A DNA stretch of 64,000 nucleotides, taken from the NCBI GenBank assembly GCA_905250125.1, contig CAJNOL010000785.1:39380-103379 (forward strand). Direction: 5' to 3'. Below the pieces are notes generated by a model, which worked only from the letters and a program-made list of their open reading frames with translations, searched no databases and was not told the origin of the DNA. Positions 38,488 to 49,351 of this stretch are shown here, in pieces. Source of the DNA: Rotaria sordida. Lineage: Eukaryota > Rotifera > Eurotatoria > Philodinida > Philodinidae. Position 1 is the first letter of the stretch; each line of letters opens with the position of its first letter. Both the position numbers and the translations under genes were made by a program.

Positions 38488-40080
38488 AATGAGTGGTCCT
38501 CTTTGTTATTTAATACTTTATTAAATCCAACTTTCGGAACCTCCAGTAGAAAAGCTCGCGCTACGATTATTCTTTTCTATACAAAATTCTCCTAATGATA
38601 ATGATTATTTCTCATTCCAAAGGTACTTAGAGTACAGGTCATAGATCCATCACATTACCAGTTTTTCGACCAATTGAGTTGGAAAAAAAGAGTCTTGATA
38701 AATATAGGAAAATTTGTTTTGTATTTTCCTTGACATCAATTTTCGAACGAAAAACAACGAGATTGCTTCCCCCCTTTTCTCTCGCACGGTATGTCCGATC
38801 GAAAACTTAATACTATTAAATGCAAGGGACTTCTGGCCATTTTTCGCTTTTACAACCTTCCATATCTCCCTGAACCTGAAGGAAGCATCTGGAAATTTTG
38901 AGTGCATGACAACTACTGCTTTACTTATCGAGATCTATCTGCCTTAAAATTTTCATCATTTTTCATTGAGTCGTTCTCCAGAAATGTTGGAAAGGAACTT
39001 ACCTAGTGATAAGATTCTTATGCTGGTATTATCCTTAGCTGATTAAGCGAAAAAAATATAACAATTGTGTCTCAGGTACGTTCAATTGATAATTGTTTGA
39101 AATCTGGTAGAATAAAAAGTGTTATGCCCAAAATTGCGTAGCAAAAAATTTGCATTTCTTAGCTTTTATACTCTATGTGGCGTAATGATTTATATGATAT
39201 TTGTTGGTTTTATTATTTCTTCTTTTTTTTTGTATATTTTTAATTAAAAAATAAAATTGACTCTCGATGATATTCCTGATTGGACAAATCCATGGTAGGG
39301 CATTTCGACAGTTACTTTTACATCGTAGGTTATCAGTAATTATTTACTATTCTACAACATCTTCGAATACTATGCTTCTGCAAGAAAAAAACGAACCCAT
39401 AATTATCTTACGGAGTACATGTTAATATAAAATGTCGTCTGTAAACAGCGATCAGTTGACGTGATAGATATCTCCACAGTTTACACTTGTTATTCGCTAT
39501 GTCATGACATGTTGATAGATGTTATTGCAATAGTATTTCATATGATACCATCATCATATATTGATATATTACTAAATAACTATGATTTCGATGTAACGGC
39601 ATGCACTAACATGTGTATTAAAAATATATTACATTTTTAATAAATAAATATGTATCAATTCAGTTTCACAATATCTTTCTTGATCTATTATTTCGTCATA
39701 AGTTAATAACACTTCAATGTATCACATGATAACTTAGATTTAAAGATGTATATATCTTTAATCTGTACAAAAAAAAATATCTTCTGTATATTTTTTCACA
39801 TACAATATTTGATATAATAAATGATAGCAAGCGACATCTAGAAAACCTTTTATATAATACGACAATTTATGACTCGCCATTTACTGTTCTTTGTTTATGA
39901 GGAATCAAAATAAAAGTAAATATAAAAAATAAATATACAGCTTGAATTGATTAATTACATTTAAGTTTATTCTATAAACATCAATCTTCTATTGTTTCAT
40001 ACGTTTAATTTTATGACTCAATCGTTTATTATATATATGTTTAAACTTTTAGATTATTTAATTGTTTTCTGTTTTTCACA
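38488..40080. other. Intergenic region upstream of RCC1
   Basis: No gene recognised. Overlapping short frames at 38650-38907 (-) and 38714-38947 (+) mirror each other's coding potential and match no family. The last several hundred bases before the RCC1 ATG are very AT-rich. Confidence 0.45.
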
Positions 40081-42453
40081 ATGCCTACTTCAGGTAAATG
40101 ACTATTTTCTTTTCAATCTCAATGCAATTCTTTCACAATTCTAGCTCGAAAAAAAGTCAATCGAACATCATCAACAAAAACTAAACAAATATCATCAACA
40201 AAATCAAAAAAACGTTCACTAGAAGACAGTGATCATCAAGATGGTTTGTTATATTTAATTAATTTTCTTAAAAATATAAGAAAAACAAAAATATTCATTC
40301 ATAGATTTTCAAAATGATGATCATCATCCACAAAAACGTACAAAACCAGCACCTGAAATTGTTCATATGACAAGTATGTTTATTTTCTTTAGATATAAAA
40401 TAAATAATTATTAGTTTTTATTATTTTAGATGGTTATACAACAAAAATAAAATCTCGTGCAAAAACTCCATCAGCATCATCTGTAATAAATGTAACATTT
40501 CCATCATTTTCACTTTCGAAAGGTGGTCAAGTATTAGCTGTTGGTGATAATGGTATGGCACAATTAGGTCTTAAAAGTGCTATAAGTCAACGACAAAATC
40601 CACAACCTGTTCCATTACCTGAACCTATTATACAAATAGCTTGTGGTCCACTTCATTCCGTATGTCTTACAGAAAAAAATCAAATATATACATTTGGTTG
40701 TAATGATGAACATGCATTGGGTAGACCTGATAATGCAATTGATGATGATGATGATGATCAAGCTGATCAATTTGAATTAGTTGATATGAGTGGTGTTATG
40801 GATATAAATCAAGAAAAAATTACTCAAATTGTTGCAGGAGATAGTCATACATTAGTTTTATCGGATGCAGGAAAAGTTTATGGTAAATTAAAAAAAGTTC
40901 TTCTTCACTAACGAGGGAACCTTGTTAGATGTCCTCTTTCAATTTCAATAATTTTCCAACAATAGCTCTTATGGTATCCTGAAAAATCCAGCTCAAACAG
41001 ATGTTCCTCGAGAAAATATCAATAGTTGACGAGAGAACATCTTACAATGTATATTTGATGAGTAATAGAGAAGTTCGAAAATCGACTTGCGACTTCAAAC
41101 TTTACACCTACAAAGTTCGCAATAAGACCAGTTTATTGTATAAGTTTTAGTTTGTTTTTTTTTTGACGTCGAATTTTCATGTTTCCTTATGGGACGAAAA
41201 ATTCGATATCTCAAGAACGAAGACTCGGGAAATCAAACCATTCTAGACTTTTCTATTACTTATCAAATGAACGTCATCTCGGTCGAACAGCGATTTCACA
41301 CTAGGAGAAGTTCCCTCATTAGTCAAAATCCCAATAGGAACTTAAATTATTCAAATTAGCAGAGGACATGGAAGAAAGTTCATTCATAAGTTATTCTTTT
41401 TGTTTTTTTGTTTATGATTTGAATAGGTTGGGGTACATTTCGTTCAAGTACAACCGGTGTGTATGGTCTTGTAAAAAAAGGTGTAATGGCTAAAACACCA
41501 GTTGAAATAATTTTACCAGAAAAAATTGTTAAATTAGCTAGTGGTTATGATTTTGTTTTATTTCTAAGTGAGACTGGACATGTTTATTCATGTGGTAATG
41601 GTGAAACAGGTCAACTTGCAAGATTAAATCGTTATGCAGCTGAAGATGGATTACGAGGAGGCATCGGTAAAACTTTAAACGAAAAATAAAATGATAAAAA
41701 GTTATTCTTTTTTTTAGATCGATTAATTAAACCTGCACCAATTATTTATAATCGAATAGGAATAAAAGCTAAAAATTTATTATTTGATGATATTTTTTCT
41801 GGTTCACATCATTTCTTTTTAAAAGTTCATGGTCATGATTGGATATTAGGTGGTGGTTTAAATAATTTTAATCAACTTGGTAAATAGAAAATTTTGAAGA
41901 AAAAACAAAAATCAAATTGAAATTTTTGTTTTGTAATTTTAAGGTTTGCCATTAGATGAACCAGTTTATTTTCCAACATTTATTCCTTCACTTGAAGGTA
42001 AAAAATGGATAAAATTTTCCGGTGGACTTCATCATACACTTGGTTTAACTGCTAATGGTAACAAAACAAAAAAAAATTTCTAAATAAATATTTCTTTTTT
42101 TTTTTTTTATTATTTAAGGTGAAGTTTATTCAATGGGTCGACATCATGAAGGTCAATTGGGTATTGATGAATTAACAAAACATTTAAGTGAACCAACACT
42201 TATACCCAATTTATCCAATATAATTGATATTTCTTGTGGTAATCATGTTTCATTTGTTATTGATCGATCTGGTAAAGTTTTTTCATTTGGTGCTGGTACA
42301 TCATTACAACATGGTCATGGTCAACCAGATATTAAAATTCCTCGTATGATGTCATCAAAATATGTGGATATTAAAATGATTCTTAATATAGCTGTTGGTG
42401 CTCAACATACATTATTTCTTACGCATGATAATCCAAATAAAGATGAAAATTAA
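40081..42453 (+). CDS. RCC1: Regulator of chromosome condensation 1 (Ran guanine-nucleotide exchange factor)
   Basis: RCC1 is chromatin-bound and loads Ran with GTP, which sets nuclear transport direction and guides spindle assembly. The short basic N-terminus (PTS..ARKKVNRTSSTKTK.. and KSKKRSL) fits the DNA-binding and nuclear-localisation tail. The beta-propeller repeats follow: GGQVLAVGDNGMAQLGL, IACGPLHSVCLTE, YTFGCNDEHALGR, IVAGDSHTLVLSDAGKVYGW, LASGYDFVLFLSETGHVYSC, FSGGLHHTLGLTANGEVYSM, ISCGNHVSFVIDRSGKVFSF and AVGAQHTLFL. There is an acidic Asp run (about IDDDDDDQADQ) in an early blade loop. About nine exons; the first holds only MPTS. The intron 40883-41426 contains a foldback element. 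It converges with the ILRUN homologue. Confidence 0.95.
40907..41323. mobile_element. Foldback element with ACTAACGAGGGAAC ends in RCC1 intron
   Basis: The left end ACTAACGAGGGAAC pairs with GTTCCCTCATTAGT at the right. Inner arm TGATGAGTAATAGAGAAG is mirrored by CTTTTCTATTACTTATCA. A homologous fragment lies at 1980-2330, and the terminus recurs on 23577-24178 and 58883-59498. Confidence 0.75.
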
Positions 42454-42739
42454 ATCAATAAATTTAAAAAAAAAACGGTTGTACTTTGTTATTGTTGTTT
42501 GCTTTTTTTTTTATGTGACGAATTTTCCTGGTTTTTTTTTTTGCTACTATGTGGAATTTTTCCTTATGAATGTTTTTTTTCTCATTTGCTTAAACTAATA
42601 AAAAAGAAAAAAACGAAAGATGAATTTAAGTGAAAATTTATATGTATATTTGTTAAGAATCTATGTTTATTTTTGTGTGTATGAAATAAAACAATTAGAG
42701 GACAATTAAGATAAATCGAAGAGTTATTTTTCGTTCATT

Positions 42740-42749
42740 NNNNNNNNNN
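42740..42749. other. Assembly gap (10 N) downstream of ILRUN coding exons
   Basis: Ten Ns between TCGTTCATT and AAGGCAGCATC. The uniform count matches the other gap, so the length is nominal. It lies where the missing 3' exons of the ILRUN homologue should be. Confidence 0.95.
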
Positions 42750-42776
42750 AAGGCAGCATCGACTTGCCGAAACGTC
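42750..42776 (+). ncRNA. Candidate truncated hammerhead-ribozyme core next to the gap
   Basis: GGCA (42752-42755) and TGCC (42765-42768) can form a 4-bp stem II around a 9-base loop. It is followed directly by GAAAC and GTC, the order found in hammerhead ribozymes carried by Penelope-like retroelements (CTGATGA, stem II, GAAAC). The CTGATGA half would fall exactly in the Ns. Half a motif is weak evidence on its own. Confidence 0.35.
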
Positions 42777-42936
42777 ACAAATAATAATAACAGTATTTTC
42801 AGGAAGAGAATTACTAAAAAACAAAAATCATTGATGACCTTCCTTAACAAATATGAATTCATTTGAAATAGTTCCTTAGTAAGCAATGGGCAATAGAACT
42901 TATTCTAGAGTCAGAAAATCACCGTGCTAATTATAT

Positions 42937-43615
42937 TCATCTTTTACCTCCAAAAGGTACACCAGCTGAAGTAAACAGACGCCATTGTGATCTAATAATT
43001 TTTGAAACAGCCGGACTAGTTATATCAACAGAAATATTTGCTTGTTCAGCTGGTGCTAAAGACCCAACATAAATTTCATCTCTGTCTTGTAATCGATCAC
43101 CGTTAACAAAACGTAATGAGCAATTACTTGGCCATGGTTCATTACCTTAATATTAATTAATAATAAAAAAAAAATTATTATTTCAAAAACGAAATATGAG
43201 AAATTTACCAGAGTTTTCAACTCGCCAAGTTTTTACGAATCGTGTATTAGGTGGAATGGCTTCACCTTCACCAACAGTTACGTCAGCAACAAAACGCATC
43301 TGAGGAATTTTATCTGTTGGCATTTCAGCATCATAATAAGCAAGAATAGCTTCATTTAAATTCCTATATTCATTTTAAAAAAAAAAATTGTTTTTTCCTT
43401 TTGAAAGTTTTATTTGATCAATCGATTTACCAATTACTCATTTCGAGAAAAAAAGCGCAACCTTCATCTGTTAACATAGCATTGGTAGTCGAACGAAATT
43501 GTGCTATTAAGTCTTCACGGTTACATGTTGTAATTGATCGTAATCTTTCCATTAAATCTTCGTCTAAATTTGACATGCCTGTGGTTGATGATATAGGTTC
43601 AGAATCAATGTCCAT
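42937..43615 (-). CDS. ILRUN: ILRUN (C6orf106) homologue, 3' end apparently missing
   Basis: ILRUN-family proteins pair a UBA-like N-terminus with an NBR1-like (FW) domain; human ILRUN dampens IRF3/p300-driven antiviral transcription. Exon 1 encodes a UBA-like segment ending GCAFFLEMSNW. Exon 2 adds NLNEAILAYYDAEMP, then FVADVTVGEGEAIPPNTRFV and KTWRVENSGNEPWPSNCSL, matching the human order. Exon 3 runs to ISPAV-like sequence and QWRLFTSAGVPFGG. Read straight through, it stops after KR at 42937. In human ILRUN the protein continues (YYGD then VIWVIL and about 100 residues), and here GGAG|GTAAAAG is a good splice donor at the same point. I therefore think the true 3' exons are lost in, or displaced by, the gap at 42740-42749. 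Start ATG at 43615. Confidence 0.85.
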
Positions 43616-44083
43616 TAGTTACAACACAATAAATAAATAAATAAAAAAATTGATCTAAAAGAAAAGTAAAAATCGAATATGACGTATTTTTAATCAATGT
43701 GTCTCATATGCATAATAACATCAACAATACAAGACAGTACAGTTTCACGTGTACTCATATATTTCGGTAGTAAAAAAGAAAAGGAAAGAAAAAAAAATCA
43801 TAACAAACAAATGAGCGATGTTTATATAATCGCCCTTCAGTATGGAAATAAATTGGCTTTTCTCCAATAAACTTTCTTCATTTTCTTTTTTGTAAGCACG
43901 AATCTATTAAGAAAATGGATAAATATTTTAAAAAAATGAATCACAATGATATCATTTTTCTTTTCTTTTTTTTTTTGTTAAAAAAATTGGAGTAAAAGAA
44001 CAGAAAAAGAAAACAATCGAAATTTCTATGAAAATAATAGTTGCTGCGCGTAATTTGTCAAAAGTTTATGTTTTAAACTACGT
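43616..44083. other. Intergenic spacer between ILRUN and ssSPT gene
   Basis: AT-rich spacer of 468 bp that must contain the ILRUN 5' region and the 3' UTR of the next minus-strand gene. No motif stands out. Confidence 0.4.
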
Positions 44084-44596
44084 TCATCGAAGTGCGAATA
44101 CAGTGGAGATACTTGGCATTGTCGATTGTAGTAAATAATGAATGTGAAATGGAATATAAACAAGAGCCGAATAAGTAACTAGTGAGATGATGCAAAGAAA
44201 AATACCCATTATAAGCACTCGCTCCCATGGCTCCATAACATAAAGTGTTGTCATTAAAAGAAATTGCATATATAGACGTTGACTATCTTCATATAACGAT
44301 TTGTACCAAGATTTTTTTTGTCGTAAATTTGTTTTAATCTATGTATAGAAAAAAAAATATAAGATAAAATTAACATAACACAATACCTTACTAATCTATT
44401 TGCTTTCTTAAAAAATTTGTTTTTGATAGGAAAAAGAAAAAAGTAATAAGTCCAATGAAAGTTCTGGAATGATTGAAAAACTTCAAAACTCTTTTTCGTA
44501 CTTTCAATTTCTTTATAATAGATTATAGATTACCGTTAAATCATTGTTGTTCGTTGTTAATGAATCCAAATACGATGTTCGAGTTGTAAAACTCAT
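44084..44596 (-). CDS. Serine palmitoyltransferase small subunit, Val-type (ssSPTb-like residue)
   Basis: Small subunits activate the SPTLC1/SPTLC2 heterodimer in the ER membrane, the first step of sphingolipid synthesis, and tune acyl-CoA choice. Two exons: 44596-44534 (MSFTTRTSYLDSL, then Asn-rich) and 44338-44084, 105 residues in all, longer than the human 71-76 because of the N-terminus. The conserved core reads MQFLLMTTLYVMEPWERVL, followed by one hydrophobic helix and YSALVYIPFHI, as in the family. The residue before the MEPWE block is Val, where human ssSPTa has Met28 and ssSPTb has Val25. The exon junction is in phase 0 (GT..AG). A paralogue lies 2.7 kb away on the same strand. Confidence 0.85.
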
Positions 44597-45662
44597 CGTT
44601 AATGGTCGACAAATCGCTGTAATTTATCGTGTGACACTCTCTCTACTCAGGTAATTGTCGTTATGTGTATGTGTTTGTGAATGTTTATGTGAGTGCATAT
44701 ACACAATGTCTCACGGAGAAAAAAAAAGTATAAAAAAACATAGGAGAGGTACGCCAGCAACACATTGAAGTTAATAGAAAGAAAAACGATTTCGTTCGTG
44801 CAATAATAAATGGTAAAGCCTATGAGCATCGTCGTAATACAAAGAATCGAGGAATATTGAGTTTGACAGCGAGGGCAACACAATTCAGCTTCCAATATGA
44901 CAACAACAAAAAAAAAAGTAGAAAAGAAAAAGTAATTATGAATGTGAGAAAAAAAATAGTAAGGAAATGTATTCGATAATAAACCCATATCATTTGTTCA
45001 AGGCCTAATTATATAACACGATATACTAAATAATAATTTCAAAAGAAAAGAAGAAAGATACAAAAGAAAATGTATAGAAGTTAAATAGCGACCGAAAAAA
45101 GGAAAGAAAGAAAAAAATTAGCAACACCAAGCATCATTACACATGCTAGTGATTTGTCCGCTATAACCCTTTTTTACATTGTATAAAATGTAAGCGATAG
45201 AGGAAGCGATTTGAAGTCAAATAAATATACATTCAATATAGGTAAACATTTTATTTTCACTAAAGTCTTATAGATATAATCAAGGGGAAGATCTATGGAA
45301 AAAAGTCTCGTATAGATATGTAAGTCTATCGAAAACATCAGTGTGGATTTCAAAATGAATGTGAAAAAATTTTGATTGGTTTAACCTGAGAAATATGTTT
45401 ATTATTTTCTTAGTTTACATGTAAAATCTACCAAGGAAAGATCATGTATGAAAATATTTTTTTGTCATTTTATTATGTTTATTTATCATTTAGAAACAGT
45501 GTTTTATTCAGATTTTCTCTTCCGAAAGACTAATCTGATCTGTGAATGAGCACCGTCCCTTACGCTGAATAACACATTGTTCAGGAATCTTTCATAAATC
45601 AAAATTTAAAACTTCATTCTTTTCTAGTAAAGTTAATAAGTCTCTTTTGTATCGGGAATGTG
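44597..45662. other. Upstream region of the Val-type ssSPT gene
   Basis: No gene recognised. The open frame 44647-44988 (-) is hydrophobic and cysteine-containing but matches no family I know; it may only be 5' UTR or leader sequence. Confidence 0.35.
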
Positions 45663-46733
45663 CGGAAACTTTTCAGACAAGATGTTTATTCACTTTTGAC
45701 TCGCTAGAAAGTATTTCCGATGTGTTAAAAGCTATGATTTTGTGCTCGTATCGAATATAGACTTGGAAATTTTTGTTCGAGAGTTTTTGAAAAGCCAAAA
45801 AAAAACTAGCGTGAATTAAACTTGTGAGCCGACGTTTCTGATGAACATGTTTATTCATTTTGATCTGCTCGAAAGCATTTTCCAAAGAGTCCGAAACTAT
45901 AGGTTGCGATCAGAATTTGAATATGGACTTACGAAGAAACTACTCAAGGCAACATCCACCATTTGAGCTCATATTGAATCCACAAATAGGTCTCAGTGAG
46001 AATAGCAAACACCTAAGAGGAATCGTCCCCATTATCCGTTGGCATCGAACTATGAGCGATTTTGCTAGATTTTTGACCCGTTTTTAGATATTCTCGGAAG
46101 ACTAAATAACATAGTTTTGATCCAAAATTTTGCCTATAGATAAGTCTAATGACTTTTAGAATATCCTGAAAATTTCAGCCAAAAATAATGTTCCTTCATC
46201 AAGATATTAAATTTCCACAAATAGTCTTGTGTCATAAAAATCGAGTTCAATTGAAAATTTAATAACTCGATAAAGGAACATTCTTTTCGATTGAAACTTT
46301 CATGATATTCTCATTCTAAAGAGTCATTAGACCTATCTATAGATAAAATTTTGGACTAAAACTTCATTATTCAATCTTCCAGGGAGTACCTAAAAATGAA
46401 TTGAAAAATCTAGTAAAACGATTATAAATCGGCACCAAAGGCCCATGGGAACGAACTCTTCTAAGTTTTTGCTAGTCTCACTGGTACCTGCTCATGAGTC
46501 CAATATAAGGTCAAATGATGGGTGTCAGTTAAGATAGTTCTCTAATTAAAAATGTAGTATCTATTTTTGGTGGGAATGTTTGAAAGACCTGAAAAATTTT
46601 TTTATGATAAGCCAAGAGATTTTTATTTACCGTATAAGTTCCTTTTTGAATAAGTGAAAAATAAATTTCGACTCACCGAAAATACTTACTAGTAGATTAA
46701 AAGTAAACAAACATCTTGTCTAAAAATTTTCTA
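45663..46733. mobile_element. Composite foldback element with nested palindrome
   Basis: Outer ends: GACAAGATGTTTATTCACTT (45676) pairs with the mirror of AAACATCTTGTC (about 46709-46720), and the arms run on through CGACTCACCGAAAATACTTAC. Inside, 45940-46535 is a separate strong palindrome (CATCCACCATTTGA against TCAAATGATGGGTG; CCTATAGATAAGTCTAATGA mirrored near 46330). A second copy of the left end starts near 45843 (ATGTTTATTCATTTTGATCTGCTCG), so this is a layered structure. Confidence 0.75.
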
Positions 46734-47324
46734 TTAAAGAAAAAAGATTATAGCTACCAAAACTAAAATGTACCATCGTTATTAAATGTATAGTGCCTGT
46801 TATTAAATTTCTTTACGTAACTGACGAAAAATAATCGTGACTCATATGAAAAGAAAAACTCACAGCTATTTAGAATGAATCATAGTTTGTATGATTTTAG
46901 TCATGAGAAAACCAAAATCAATTAAAAAATTAATCAATTTTGATATTGAAATTAAAGATAAATAAAAATGTTCTATTCAATGTTGATTTTATTTTTCTAT
47001 TGAGTCATATTTCAAACCGATAAATAGTTAAATATTTATTTTTATTTTCTAAGGCCAATTCTCGATCGAATATACTAGAAACTTCTCGATTTACCAATAT
47101 TTACAAAAAGAAAAAATAAAACTTAAATGAACTTCTAAATTTTTCTTTTTTTAGGAAAATATAAAATAAATGGGTTCAATAGTCATTTCCTCTTTTTTTT
47201 TTTTTATTACACAATCTGAACGAAATATACACAATAAACTAACAACCGAGATATTTTTCATTTTGCCCCCATTAATTTGGAAAAGAAAAAAAAAGAATGT
47301 TTACGATAAATATTTTGTTTTAGA
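46734..47324. other. 3' flank of the Met-type ssSPT gene
   Basis: Very AT-rich, with a poly-T run near 47193-47204. Nothing else recognised. Confidence 0.4.
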
Positions 47325-47528
47325 TTATGAATAAGTTTGTATCATTGAACGAACATGAACTGGAAGAAAAACTAAAGCCGAATAAACAGCTGTAGATATA
47401 ATGGCAAATAATAATGTTGTAAAAAGTACACGTTCCCATGGTTCAAGCATATATAATGCCGTATTAAGAAGATATTGAAGATATAACCAATGAATAAATT
47501 TAAAGAAACGACGAACACTTGATAACAT
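47325..47528 (-). CDS. SPTSSA: Serine palmitoyltransferase small subunit, Met-type (ssSPTa-like)
   Basis: This 67-residue protein in one exon is about the length of human SPTSSA (71). It begins with a basic N-terminus and FIHWLYLQYLLNTALYML, then EPWERVLF, a hydrophobic transmembrane segment and YSALVFLPVHV. It keeps Met immediately before LEPWE, the position of human Met28 that favours C16 acyl-CoA. The role is as a stimulatory subunit of serine palmitoyltransferase in the ER membrane. Start ATG 47528 is the only candidate. The open frame is intronless, unlike its two-exon neighbour at 44084-44596. Confidence 0.9.
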   Translation of the reverse strand: MLSSVRRFFKFIHWLYLQYLLNTALYMLEPWERVLFTTLLFAIISTAVYSALVFLPVHVRSMIQTYS

Positions 47529-47949
47529 TTTTTTGTTGTGATAGTCTCTTAGCCTTCTATTAAATTACGTTTATCTAAAATGTAGAAATCATATTGGTAC
47601 TCTGTATATATATACATACACATATATTGCGTTCTTTTGAATACATTATATAGGTATGTAATTTAGAATACAAAGATAAAATGACAAATAAAACATTTGT
47701 ATGATCATCATTCTATATGTAATAAACGACAAATAGCGTAGGGGGGATGTGTATCTTTATGAATAGATGACTCATGATTAACCAAATGAAACGAACTGTC
47801 AATACCTCTATTGATGTTTTTAAAAACAACAAAATTGAAAAAACAAGAAAAACATCGGCAAACAAAGATAGTGAATTGTCTAATAAGAAAATGACAACAA
47901 TAGAAAATAGGTGGGATTCAGTCTAACATATTATAGCGACCTCTGGTGA

Positions 47950-48338
47950 ACATTATATTTATTGTAGATGAACGCACTCTAGATATTCGGAGGAAAATTG
48001 ATTTTCGAATTTCAACGTGAAACTTTGCACACAACCAGTCCTTAACGATCTTTTACATTGCTCATTAAATGAAAAGATCTGAAAATTTTACAATAAACTA
48101 TTCTCATCGAACTTTGTTTTTGTATAAAGTTTTAAGTCGAAATTCAAAAATCAGTTTTTCCGATGAGGTTTACGGCATTCATTTAAAAATTATCGTAAAA
48201 AAGTGCAATATCTTCGCAGTAGTAAGCTAAGGATACGAACTCTTTCCGAGATATTCAAAATTCATTTGAGTCTACATGATGCACCTAGACTCGATCCAAA
48301 GTGACTAATTAGTTGCTAGATGTCCCTTGTTAGCTCTT
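47950..48338. repeat. Partial copy of the 19.3/58.9-kb foldback family
   Basis: Shares with 59260-59498 an almost collinear right half: GTCGAAATTC, TCAGTTTT, GGCATTCATTTAAAAA, AGTAAGCTAAGGA, ACGAACTCTTT, ATTCAAAA-type, TCATTTG, ATGATGCAC, TCCCTTGTTAG. The left half is shorter than in the full copies, so it looks internally deleted. Confidence 0.65.
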
Positions 48339-48437
48339 CCCTTACTAACGGCTGAGTCTCGTAGGTCTTGGTCTTCACTATCTATATGATCAAGAGGCTA
48401 TTCGGCCTTGAACTTTTTTTTCTGGTTACGCAACCAA

Positions 48438-49028
48438 CGAAAGAATGTTTTCAACTGATCAATCGCTTTTGAATTCGAACTCTATACATAGAGTAGACTT
48501 CAGTAAGAAATAAAAATTCTCAAAAGGATAAATCTCTTTGGACTTTCTATTCAGAGTTTATAGGCATTTTACTGGAGTTTTAGCCTTAGGTTTGGTATAT
48601 ACTAACTAATCGAATGATGATATTTCGATCTGAGATTTCACTCACCGACAAGTCTATTTGTCAATAGAATGTTCTGAAAATTTTAATTCAAAACAATGTT
48701 TTCTTCCCAAGGTCCAAAAAAACAGAAAATTCTAACATCTTTCATGAAATATGAATGATTTTTGGAACTTTAATATCTCGAGAAGGAAATATTCTTTTGA
48801 GTTGAAAAATAGATCTGTCTTTTGGCAAAATCTCATGTCAAAATATCATCATTCGATTTGTTAGTATGTATCAACCCAGAAGTTAAAATTCCTGTAAATT
48901 GCTTATAGTTTTCGCTAGAAGAGCCTAAGAGAGATTTTTCTTTTGAGATTTGTTATATCTCACTGGAGTCTACCTTATGCACAGAGTCCGAATTCAAAAG
49001 CGATTGTTCATTTGAAAACATTTCTTCA
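48438..49028. mobile_element. Foldback element with GATCAATCGCTTTTGAATTCG arms
   Basis: The left end AATGTTTTCAACTGATCAAT leads to CGCTTTTGAATTCGAACTCT. The right end is its mirror (AGAGTCCGAATTCAAAAGCG, ATTGTTCATTTGAAAACATT). Inner blocks TTAGTATATAC and ATCGAATGATGATATTT are also mirrored (48840-48880). The termini match the outer element at 10634-12096. Confidence 0.78.
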
Positions 49029-49351
49029 TAAGTATTAATTTGTTTCAAGCAATATTACGTATTCTTGCCATTTAATTGAATAAAATTTAAAGTTAAACAA
49101 ATATATTTAATTATTTTTTTATGATTTAAAGACCTTTTCTTTTGTTTGCCATTCTAATAGCTGATTTTAAAAAAAAAGCAAATATTTTTGATTATTTGGA
49201 TTAATTTGAAATTCTAATGAACTATACATAAACGATAAATTACAAAACAAAAATATTTGTCGATTAAAGTCTATGCTTCTTTTGAAGTGATATATTTTTT
49301 CTCAAAATTTGATGATTTTATTGTAAACAATGATCATAGTTTGATAGCATT

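Noticed and set aside
38650..38947. Overlapping opposite frames of 85 and 77 codons, considered as a transposase part
   Set aside because: No recognisable motif on either strand.
43401..43640. 79-codon plus-strand frame
   Set aside because: Antisense of ILRUN exon 1.
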